6,319 bases of DNA, from positions 1 to 6,319 of the forward strand of contig JABEVH010000068.1 in the NCBI GenBank assembly GCA_013043915.1, given 5' to 3'. This document shows, one piece after another, positions 1-6,124 of this stretch (within the stretch, counting starts at the first letter, position 1; each line of letters opens with the position of its first letter). The stretch comes from Pseudomonadales bacterium. Its GTDB lineage: Bacteria > Pseudomonadota > Gammaproteobacteria > Pseudomonadales > Moraxellaceae. Made by a program: the position numbers and the translations under genes. Under the pieces are notes generated by a model. That model saw only the letters and a list, made by a program, of their open reading frames with translations, had not been told where the DNA came from and did no database searches.

Positions 1-153
1 GCTCAGTGGGCGGCGCAACACTGGAGACGGTTCGGGCATACGTGGATGCACAGGGTACAGCAGAGCACGCAAGAAAATCAGCGGCAAAAGCCAAGTCAAA
101 CCCAAAACCGTCCGCTTGACCCCCTGCTGGTGCAATGCTGGTTCGGAACTCAC
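1..153 (-). CDS. Possible 5' end of a further gene with an N-terminal membrane segment, truncated by the window
   Basis: An open frame begins with GTG at 153-151, directly after an in-frame TAG, and stays open for 51 codons to the left edge. It reads as a short polar head with Lys13-Arg14, then a hydrophobic stretch TVLGLTWLLPLIFLRALLYPV (about 15-35), then a proline- and arginine-rich part. This looks like a signal anchor of an inner-membrane or exported protein, and arginine and leucine codons resemble those of the neighbours. Against it: there is no good ribosome binding site before the GTG, and two rival frames are also open. These are ATG at 184 on the same strand, with a less convincing Ala/Ser-rich product, and a plus-strand frame covering 1-186 that would end convergently with the SDR gene. 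I do not recognise any of the three products. The 49 bp after the SDR stop hold no terminator I can see. Confidence 0.35.
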   Translation of the reverse strand, partial: MSSEPALHQQGVKRTVLGLTWLLPLIFLRALLYPVHPRMPEPSPVLRRPLS

Positions 154-202
154 CTAGCAAGGGGAATGCGCGGACAGTGTTCATAACCTAAAACCTCATC
201 GC

Positions 203-994
203 TCATGTAACTTTTGCTTTGCGAATAACTGTAGCCAGCAAAGACGGTGAAGCCCTGCCTAACCATACTGCCCATTTCTCATTACCTGCCAAAATAATAC
301 GTTCATCTCCTCTGGATAAAGCTGCTACAGCTTGCGCAGCGAATACATCGGCAGACATCCCGGTTTTGAGTTTGGGGTCCAGCACTCCATGGGCTGAACC
401 ATCACCCTCCAGAGCATGCAAAGTAATCTCGGTGCGAACAAATCCCGGATAAATGACGGCCACACGGACACCCGAATCGTGTACTTCAGCACGCAGAGCA
501 TCATAGAAGGCGGCCAGGGCATGTTTTGCAGCGCAATACGAAGAACGTAGCGGCGTAGCGACCAAGCCCGCCACCGATGAAACGGCAACCATAAGACCTT
601 CACCGCGCTCCAACATGGAAGGTAGTAAAGCCTTGGTCAGCGCTACTGGACCAAAAAAGTCCACCTCCATCAATTGGCGATCTACCTCAAGAGACGTATC
701 TTTAACTTTTGAACGCTGACTAATACCGGCATTATTAATGAGCACATCAACATGACCACACACGGCCAGGACTTGCATCACCTTGACAGGAATAGCTGCG
801 CTATCGGCCATATCCATAGGCATTATCTGATGCCTATCAGAATGCAAGCAGCGTTGGCGAACCGCATGCAACTGGGTTTCCCTTCTCGCCGACAGTATCA
901 GCCTAGCCCCTTGCCGAGCTAACTCATAGGCCATCGCCTCACCGATACCTGATGTAGCTCCGGTGATCCACACCACTTTGTCCGCAAAGTCCAT
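203..994 (-). CDS. Short-chain dehydrogenase/reductase (classical SDR, DHRS7-like)
   Basis: NAD(P)-dependent oxidoreductase of 263 residues, substrate unknown. The classical SDR layout is complete: cofactor motif TGATSGIG (11-18), Arg37-Arg38 after the second beta strand suggesting a preference for NADP(H), DMAD (61-64) contacting adenine, NNAG (87-90), SSVAG with catalytic Ser140, YCAAK with catalytic Tyr153 and Lys157, and YPGFVRTEI (182-190). The stretch GPVALTKALLPSML and the segment RSSYCAAKHAL resemble the DHRS7/DHRS7B-type group found in many Gram-negative bacteria. One tetrad position is unusual: where most relatives have Asn in V-N-x-x-G, this protein has Asp112 (VDFFGPV). The C-terminal part (about 232-255) is moderately hydrophobic, with ILAGNEKWAVWLGRASPSLLATVI, and may touch a membrane. 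It sits last but possibly one in the run; lipid or envelope metabolism is a guess from its neighbours. Confidence 0.9.
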   Translation of the reverse strand: MDFADKVVWITGATSGIGEAMAYELARQGARLILSARRETQLHAVRQRCLHSDRHQIMPMDMADSAAIPVKVMQVLAVCGHVDVLINNAGISQRSKVKDTSLEVDRQLMEVDFFGPVALTKALLPSMLERGEGLMVAVSSVAGLVATPLRSSYCAAKHALAAFYDALRAEVHDSGVRVAVIYPGFVRTEITLHALEGDGSAHGVLDPKLKTGMSADVFAAQAVAALSRGDERIILAGNEKWAVWLGRASPSLLATVIRKAKVT

Positions 995-1000
995 AGTGTC

Positions 1001-1023
1001 ATCCCTAACTATTCAAATCCCTA
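1001..1023 (-). repeat. Direct repeat TAGGGAT x2 upstream of the SDR gene
   Basis: In the 42-base gap after the beta-barrel gene the minus strand has TAGGGAT at 1023-1017 and again at 1007-1001, 16 bases apart. The proximal copy contains the AGGGA that sits about 8 bases before the SDR ATG and is its likely ribosome binding site. The arrangement echoes the doubled TAGGGGGC before the beta-barrel gene. Confidence 0.4.
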
Positions 1024-1036
1024 GCAAGAGACCGAA

Positions 1037-1597
1037 TCAATAATGTCCGGTGAAGCTGAAACGTTCGAAATAACCCAAACCCAGTACGTTAATATGCGCA
1101 TGTTGAGCACTCAGATGTTGCAAATCGATGTAAATCTGACGTTTGGCATCGATACGCACTCCAAGACCTGCACCGACAGCAGCTCCTCGTAAAGTCTGCG
1201 TTATGCCCGACACTGACCCTAAGGGGATGGTCTGCACATTGGTATCAGCCATACCGACACGCACATAAGGCTGCAAGGGCCCCCAGGGTAAGCTGGCCCG
1301 GAGATAAACTGCCTCGCCATGAAGCACTGAAACATTTGCGTTACTACAACCCGGATTACAGTAGTTAGCTGAAGCACTACCTAAGCCCAGCATCCCCTGT
1401 GCTTCCACTCCGACGTACTTTCCCACCGAATATCCTAATAAAAATCCAGCAGTGCTGGGGCTGGACTGGGTTGACGGCGAGGTCATCTGATTACTAACTT
1501 GAAACACATTCAGCGATCCAGCTGCATAAAAAGGTAATTCATCCGATTGCGCACAATAAGCCCACATCAATACCACCACCTGCAGCAACCGAAACAT
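1037..1597 (-). CDS. Small outer-membrane beta-barrel protein, unknown role
   Basis: I do not recognise the exact family. The 186-residue product has a short N-terminal export signal (MFRLLQVVVLMWAYCAQS; hydrophobic 4-13, plausible signal peptidase I cut after A-Q-S at 18; no proper lipobox at Cys15). The mature part consists of alternating amphipathic beta strands: about 22-34, 50-59, 62-72, 88-101, 108-117, 136-149, 153-161 and 169-184, joined by a Ser/Thr-rich loop (38-49), a loop with a close Cys pair CNPGC (80-84), and glycine-rich turns. The C-terminus ends in FERFSFTGHY, with aromatic residues at -1, -5 and -7, close to the signal read by the BAM assembly machine. Size and strand count fit an eight-strand OmpA/OmpX/opacity-like barrel in the outer membrane. 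It lies 29 bp after glpK and 42 bp before the SDR gene in the same direction. A periplasmic beta-rich protein is the alternative. Confidence 0.75.
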   Translation of the reverse strand: MFRLLQVVVLMWAYCAQSDELPFYAAGSLNVFQVSNQMTSPSTQSSPSTAGFLLGYSVGKYVGVEAQGMLGLGSASANYCNPGCSNANVSVLHGEAVYLRASLPWGPLQPYVRVGMADTNVQTIPLGSVSGITQTLRGAAVGAGLGVRIDAKRQIYIDLQHLSAQHAHINVLGLGYFERFSFTGHY

Positions 1598-1629
1598 CTT
1601 AGCCCCCTAGAATAGTACCGCGCCCCCTA
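1598..1629 (-). repeat. Direct repeat TAGGGGGC x2, one copy acting as ribosome binding site
   Basis: The minus strand carries TAGGGGGC at 1629-1622 and again at 1609-1602, starting exactly 20 bases apart. The first copy begins with the TAG stop codon of glpK. The second holds the AGGGGG that stands about 7 bases before the ATG of the beta-barrel gene and is its probable ribosome binding site. The repeat is exact over 8 bases; whether the pairing has a function is unknown. Confidence 0.5.
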
Positions 1630-3120
1630 AATGCCTGCAGACGGGCTAGCCACCCTTCTCACCGCATCACGCCACCCTGCGTATAAACTCTCACGACGCA
1701 TCTTGGGCATTTGTGGGACAAACCGGCGATCACATTGCCATAGACTTGCGATGGCATCCAAAGAAGCATATAGCCCAGAAGACAATCCTGCCAGATAAGC
1801 GGCTCCCAACGCCGTAGTTTCCGTAACCGTGGGGCGATCTACCGGCACCCCGGTCAGGTCAGCTAGAGCCTGCGTCAACCAGCTATTGACCACCATACCG
1901 CCATCAACGCGTAGGGTGGTAAAAAACTCAGCCCCATCACGCTGCATGGCTTCAATCAAATCCCGGCTCTGGAAGCCTACCGACTGCAGCCCCGCTATAA
2001 CGATTTCACCTATCCCGGTATCACGCGTCAACCCCAATATAGCCCCGCGCGCATGCGGATCCCAGTAGGGAGCACCTAACCCGGTAAAGGCAGGCACCAG
2101 ATAAACGCCATGAGCATCTCCTGTATCGCGGGCAATCGCCTCAGTGTCGCTGGCTTTTTCAATCAGGCGCAAACCATCACGCAACCACTGTACAGCCGCG
2201 CCCGCCACAAAAATGCTACCTTCAATGGCATAGGTAACCTCGCCGTTCAACCGGTAAGCCACGGTAGACAGCAACCGGTTATGGGAATGCACGCGCTGGC
2301 CCCCGGTATTTTTCATCATGAAACAACCGGTGCCGTAGGTGCTTTTTACCATGCCAGGCTGAAAACAGGCTTGTCCAAACAGGGCTGCCTGCTGATCTCC
2401 GGCAACACCGCCTATGGCAACAGGTGCGCCCAACACAAAAGCTGACGCCTGACCGTAATCAGCACTGCTATCTAATACCTTAGGCAGCAGAGAACGAGGG
2501 ATGCGAAACAGGGTAAGCAGCTCCTCATCCCAAATCTGACGATCGATATCAAACAGCAAGGTGCGCGATGCGTTGCTGGCATCGGTAGCATGAACCTTAC
2601 CTTCCGTCAGGCACCATAATAACCAAGTATCCATCGTACCAAAGGCCAATTCACCGCGCTCTGCGCGCAATCTTGCACCAGGAACATGATCTAGCAGCCA
2701 TTCAAGTTTGGTCGCAGAAAAATAAGGGTCCAGCAACAGCCCGGTTCGTTCTTGTACGGTGGCTTCCCAGCCTTCAGCGCGCAACTGCGCACAACGGGCT
2801 GCCGTGCGCCGATCTTGCCAAACGATGGCGCGATGCAAGGGCTGCCCTGTCGCTCGATCCCAAAGGACGGTAGTTTCACGCTGATTGGTAATTCCTATGG
2901 AAGCAATCTGTTGGGCACTCAGGTTGGCATCCTTCAAAGCCAGCCTACATACTGCCAGAGTGGCCTGCCAAATTTCATTGGCATCGTGTTCAACCCATCC
3001 ATCGTCTGGATAATGCTGCTCAAGTTCCTTTTGTGCTTGCCCCAGCTTCTCTCCCCTAGCACTGAATACGATGGCGCGCGTGCTGGTGGTTCCCTGATCA
3101 ATGGCTAACAGTGCATGCAT
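1627..3120 (-). CDS. glpK: Glycerol kinase (FGGY family)
   Basis: Phosphorylates glycerol with ATP to sn-glycerol-3-phosphate in the cytoplasm, for catabolism or phospholipid synthesis. The 497 residues match full-length bacterial GlpK (about 500). Visible motifs: phosphate-binding IDQGTTSTRAIVF (7-19), NQRETTVLWD with Arg81-Glu82 that bind glycerol (79-88), WQDRRT (101-106), DPYFSATKLEWLLDH containing Tyr133 and the FGGY signature (131-145), FGTMDTWLLW (160-169), catalytic Asp242 in GVAGDQQAALFGQ (238-250), KSTYGTGCF (259-267), GLGAPYWDP (347-355) and VDGGMVVN (405-412). The start ATG follows GAGGTAGTCAGGG, a usable ribosome binding site. The E. coli fructose-1,6-bisphosphate loop (GGTR) and the IIA-Glc contact segment near the C-terminus are not recognisable, so those allosteric controls are probably absent. 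No glpF, glpD or glpR is adjacent; glpK instead follows ugd by 28 bp in the same direction. Other FGGY sugar kinases are unlikely given the glycerol-type motifs. Confidence 0.96.
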   Translation of the reverse strand: MHALLAIDQGTTSTRAIVFSARGEKLGQAQKELEQHYPDDGWVEHDANEIWQATLAVCRLALKDANLSAQQIASIGITNQRETTVLWDRATGQPLHRAIVWQDRRTAARCAQLRAEGWEATVQERTGLLLDPYFSATKLEWLLDHVPGARLRAERGELAFGTMDTWLLWCLTEGKVHATDASNASRTLLFDIDRQIWDEELLTLFRIPRSLLPKVLDSSADYGQASAFVLGAPVAIGGVAGDQQAALFGQACFQPGMVKSTYGTGCFMMKNTGGQRVHSHNRLLSTVAYRLNGEVTYAIEGSIFVAGAAVQWLRDGLRLIEKASDTEAIARDTGDAHGVYLVPAFTGLGAPYWDPHARGAILGLTRDTGIGEIVIAGLQSVGFQSRDLIEAMQRDGAEFFTTLRVDGGMVVNSWLTQALADLTGVPVDRPTVTETTALGAAYLAGLSSGLYASLDAIASLWQCDRRFVPQMPKMRRESLYAGWRDAVRRVASPSAGI

Positions 3121-3148
3121 CCCTGACTACCTCTGCCCATAGATGAGA

Positions 3149-4477
3149 TCAGCGGCCTATGCCGCTGTATATAAAACCGGCCTGACGCAACTTGTCAGGA
3201 GCGTACTGATTTCGTCCATCAATGATCACGGGGGTTCGTAACAGTGACTTTAGCCGTTCAAAATCAGGCTGACGGTAAGGCTTCCATTCAGTCACCAACA
3301 CCAGGGCATCAACCCCGCGCACCGCCTCATAAGGGTCCTGGCAGTAGGAAATCTTGCCGGAAGCAGCAGCCTCTGCAAACTCTTCCTGGGAATTTGGCAT
3401 CGCCACCGGATCATGCGCCCGCACCTGTGCACCTGCTTGCAAAAGACTCTCGATCAACAAGCTGGCCGGGGCTTCGCGAATATCATCCGTCCCTGGTTTA
3501 AATGCCAGCCCCCAAATCCCAATAGTCCGACCTGACAAATCACCACCAAGGATCTGTTGTACTTTGTCAAACAAACGGCTTTTTTGCGCATGATTACGCT
3601 TTTCAACCGCGTCCAGTAACCACGGTTCCACCGATTGTTCATGCGCCATCCGGATCAAGGCTTGCACATCCTTGGGAAAACACGAGCCGCCATATCCGCA
3701 GCCCGGATAAATGAAATGGTGGCCGATGCGCTGGTCTGCTCCTATGCCTAATCTGACTTGCTCGATATCGACATCGAGGGATTCTGCCAGCAAAGCCATC
3801 TCATTAATGAACGAAATCTTCGTTGCGAGCATGGCATTGGCTGCATATTTGGTCATTTCTGCATCACGGGTGCGCATGAACAACAACTTGTTGTGATTGC
3901 GCATAAACGGCGCATAAAGATCTTCCATCAATGCACGGGCTCTTGGACTATCTGTACCGATCACAATACGATCAGGGCGCATAAAATCATCAACCGCAGC
4001 GCCTTCTTTTAAAAATTCTGGGTTGCTAACAACGTCCCATGCACCTACAAACTGCCGAGCCGATAATTCCGCTTCAATCGCAGCCCGCACCTGATCAGCC
4101 GTACCTACGGGCACGGTGGATTTATCCACGATCACCAAAGATCCTGTCATCATACGTCCCAGATTGCGGGCAACTGCCAAAACATATTGCAGATCTGCAG
4201 ACCCATCTTCACGAGGGGGTGTTCCCACGGCTATAAAGGCCATATCAGCCCCTATCAAGGCCTCTTGCAAATCCATGGTAAAACTCAACCGTCCTGCCTG
4301 TAAATTGTCCTGAACCATAGGCTCCAAACCAGGTTCATAGATAGGAACTTGACCGGACTTCAAAGCACTCACTTTGGCGACATCAACATCAACACAAATG
4401 ACTTGGTTACCCATTTCAGCAAAACAAGTTCCCGTCACCAGCCCCACATAACCTGTACCCACAATAACCAGTTTCAA
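3149..4477 (-). CDS. ugd: UDP-glucose 6-dehydrogenase
   Basis: Oxidises UDP-glucose twice with NAD+ to UDP-glucuronate in the cytoplasm, giving acidic sugar precursor for exopolysaccharide, capsule or LPS. The 442 residues match the bacterial one-subunit form. Domains in order: N-terminal NAD-binding Rossmann domain beginning MKLVIVGTGYVG (glycines 7, 9, 12) and ending its beta strand in acidic Asp30; the IYEPGLE motif (46-52); VGTP (84-87); DKSTVPVGT (118-126); NPEFLKEG (152-159), part of the active site; the central helix EMTKYAANAMLATKISFINE with Lys210 and Asn214; GYGGSCFPKD with catalytic Cys266 (261-270); and the C-terminal UDP-binding domain with WGLAFKPGTDDIREAP (322-337) and IIDGRN (418-423). 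All key residues are present. It starts at TTG overlapping the pgi stop, so the two are translationally coupled. The product is the likely substrate of the epimerase encoded at the right edge. Confidence 0.97.
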   Translation of the reverse strand: MKLVIVGTGYVGLVTGTCFAEMGNQVICVDVDVAKVSALKSGQVPIYEPGLEPMVQDNLQAGRLSFTMDLQEALIGADMAFIAVGTPPREDGSADLQYVLAVARNLGRMMTGSLVIVDKSTVPVGTADQVRAAIEAELSARQFVGAWDVVSNPEFLKEGAAVDDFMRPDRIVIGTDSPRARALMEDLYAPFMRNHNKLLFMRTRDAEMTKYAANAMLATKISFINEMALLAESLDVDIEQVRLGIGADQRIGHHFIYPGCGYGGSCFPKDVQALIRMAHEQSVEPWLLDAVEKRNHAQKSRLFDKVQQILGGDLSGRTIGIWGLAFKPGTDDIREAPASLLIESLLQAGAQVRAHDPVAMPNSQEEFAEAAASGKISYCQDPYEAVRGVDALVLVTEWKPYRQPDFERLKSLLRTPVIIDGRNQYAPDKLRQAGFIYSGIGR

Positions 4478-6105
4478 GAGTATTTTCCTCTATGCATGTT
4501 GTCGACGATCTGAAGTAATACTGCTGTACCTGCATCCATGCGCTCTATTGTCGTTTCACCATTCAAACAGGTCACGAGTGGGCGAGCCAAGCGCTTTCCC
4601 AATTCAACGCCCATCTGATCAAAAGGATTGATACCCCATAACTGAGCCAACAAAAACGTTTTATGCTCATACAAGGCAACCAACATACCCAAGGTTTGCG
4701 GTTCCAAAGACTCCCAGAGCAACGTGGAACTAGGTCGATTTCCTGGATGCAGCCGAGCTTGTCTGATGGCGAAGGAATCACCGGGAAAATCGTGGGCTGC
4801 TGCCGATTCATCATAACCCATGGCCAACGCCCTGCCTTGGGCAAGACCTTGCGCCAAGGTCATGTTGCGTTGTCTATCATTGGTTTCCGGCATATTGGCG
4901 AACAACAGTATATCTGCAGGAATCATGCGTGTACCCTGATGCAGCAACTGCATGAATGAGTGCTGGGCATTACTCCCTACCTCACCAAATACCACATGAC
5001 CACTGCATAGCAGCGGTCTACCCTGAATATCGCAGCTCTTGCCCAAACTCTCCATTTGCAGCTGAGTAGCATAAGCGGGGAAACGTTCCATATCCTGATG
5101 ATAGGGCAGAATGGCCAGCGCTTCGGCTTGCCAGAACTGGGCATACCACCACTCCAGCAAAGCCATGGTCGCCGGTATGCTAGTTTCCACTTCCTCCAGT
5201 ACATGACGATCCATTTCATGCATACCCTGCAGAAACGCCATAAAACCCTGACGCCCCAGATGAGCGGCCAAAGGTAAACCTATACAAGATGCCAGGGAAA
5301 AGCGCCCACCTATGCTGTTCATGAAAGGAAGCTGCAGATCTTCAGGAATACCGAAAGCGAACATGGCCTGAGGCACGGCAGAGATGCCTAAAAAATGTCG
5401 TGAACATTCATCCGGAGTATAACCCTGATCCTGTAAATGCGTTTGCACGGTCTTAACATTTTCAAAAGTATCAGGGGTAGAAAATGATTTAGAGCTGATA
5501 ATGAATAGTGTCGAGTCCAACCTGAGCTGGGGCAATAACCGTGTCAAGGCCACACCATCGATACTGCTGATAAAATGCAGAGAGAACCGCCCTTCACCCT
5601 GTGCGCGCAAGGCTTGTACTGCCATGGCAGCGCCCAGATCCGACCCCCCCACGCCAATATTAACCAAGGTATCAAAAGCATGGCCACGTGCGCCCCGCAA
5701 CTTACCTTCCTTGATCCGGTCCAGCAAGCTCAGCATACGCTCCCGGTCAGCTTGTGCCGTGAAGCGGGCCGTAGCATCAGCCGTGATGGACCCTAAATCC
5801 CGCAAAGCCATATGGTGTGCCGGTCGATCTTCCGACGCATTGAGCGGGTAACCTGCACTTAACTTTTGCAGTGCTAAACGCCAACCTTGCAGCTTGCCCC
5901 ACAGCTGCAAGCTATCCATGACCTCAGCTGTCACCAGGTGGCGCGTGTAGTCAAAATACAAAGGCCCCAAACGCCGACTGAAAGAGCGAATCCTCTCAGC
6001 ATTCAGTGCCTGGCCTAGCGAAAAAATCTGCATGGATTGGCGTAAAGCCTGAAGTCGCGCCAACACCTGTTCTCGGCCAAGCTGCGGCTCTTGCTGGATA
6101 TTCAA
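4474..6105 (-). CDS. pgi: Glucose-6-phosphate isomerase (phosphoglucose isomerase)
   Basis: Reversibly converts glucose-6-P and fructose-6-P in the cytoplasm. Here it probably feeds glucose-6-P into UDP-glucose and UDP-glucuronate synthesis. From the TTG start the protein has 543 residues, matching the usual 540-550 of the long bacterial form; a GTG at 6144 would add 13 residues overlapping the epimerase. In numbering from that GTG, visible motifs are the sugar-phosphate loop VNIGVGGSDLG (161-171), the second phosphate site SSKSFSTPDT (217-226), the family signature NSIGGRFSLASCIG (276-289), GEVGSNAQHSF with the catalytic Glu388, HQGT (402-405), and the C-terminal signature INPFDQMGVELGK ending in catalytic Lys517. 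Odd point: the loop that normally carries the ring-opening histidine, between HQGT and the LAQ-x-x-AL helix, reads ANMPETNDRQRNMTL and has no histidine. The fold is clearly that of this family, but activity is slightly less certain. The stop overlaps the ugd start. Confidence 0.93.
   Translation of the reverse strand: MNIQQEPQLGREQVLARLQALRQSMQIFSLGQALNAERIRSFSRRLGPLYFDYTRHLVTAEVMDSLQLWGKLQGWRLALQKLSAGYPLNASEDRPAHHMALRDLGSITADATARFTAQADRERMLSLLDRIKEGKLRGARGHAFDTLVNIGVGGSDLGAAMAVQALRAQGEGRFSLHFISSIDGVALTRLLPQLRLDSTLFIISSKSFSTPDTFENVKTVQTHLQDQGYTPDECSRHFLGISAVPQAMFAFGIPEDLQLPFMNSIGGRFSLASCIGLPLAAHLGRQGFMAFLQGMHEMDRHVLEEVETSIPATMALLEWWYAQFWQAEALAILPYHQDMERFPAYATQLQMESLGKSCDIQGRPLLCSGHVVFGEVGSNAQHSFMQLLHQGTRMIPADILLFANMPETNDRQRNMTLAQGLAQGRALAMGYDESAAAHDFPGDSFAIRQARLHPGNRPSSTLLWESLEPQTLGMLVALYEHKTFLLAQLWGINPFDQMGVELGKRLARPLVTCLNGETTIERMDAGTAVLLQIVDNMHRGKYS
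4486..4491 (-). promoter_or_regulatory. Ribosome binding site of ugd inside the pgi 3' end
   Basis: AGAGGA on the minus strand lies 8 bases before a TTG start (4477-4475) and within the last codons of pgi. The TTG shares its last two bases with the TGA stop of pgi (the four bases TTGA at 4477-4474). This gives a classic overlap for translational coupling. No ATG or GTG in the same frame is available that would keep the N-terminal beta strand of the Rossmann fold, so the TTG start is well supported. Confidence 0.7.
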
Positions 6106-6121
6106 TCCCTCTCTCCCTTCC
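6106..6121 (-). promoter_or_regulatory. Ribosome binding site that decides the pgi start
   Basis: Just after the tandem stops of the epimerase the minus strand reads GGAAGGGAGAGAGGGA, directly followed by TTG (6105-6103). The GGAG core lies 7 bases before the TTG. The competing upstream in-frame GTG at 6144 lies inside the epimerase gene and has no purine-rich sequence at the right distance. I therefore place the pgi start at the TTG. Confidence 0.6.
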
Positions 6122-6124
6122 CTA

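Noticed and set aside
110..174. Inverted copies of GTCCGC (110-115) and GCGGAC (169-174) as a hairpin after the SDR gene
   Set aside because: The arms are 6 bp with a loop of more than 50 bases and no following T-run; this is expected by chance.
1829..3108. Plus-strand open frames opposite glpK (79 to 118 codons)
   Set aside because: They lie wholly within a gene with all family motifs on the other strand, show no ribosome binding sites or recognisable domains, and are as expected from antisense of a biased codon usage.
3151..3166. Perfect inverted repeat AGCGGC-CTAT-GCCGCT at the 3' end of ugd as a terminator
   Set aside because: On the minus strand it is not followed by a T-run, the stem is only 6 bp, and it encodes the last residues of Ugd (SGIGR). 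The glpK gene starts only 28 bp after the ugd stop, so a strong terminator is unlikely.
3244..4313. Plus-strand open frames opposite ugd (61 to 85 codons)
   Set aside because: They overlap the highly conserved ugd coding sequence, have low-complexity proline/arginine-rich products and no sign of independent coding.
4663..5851. Plus-strand open frames opposite pgi (73 to 116 codons)
   Set aside because: They are shadows of the pgi frame; products show no known motif or signal sequence.
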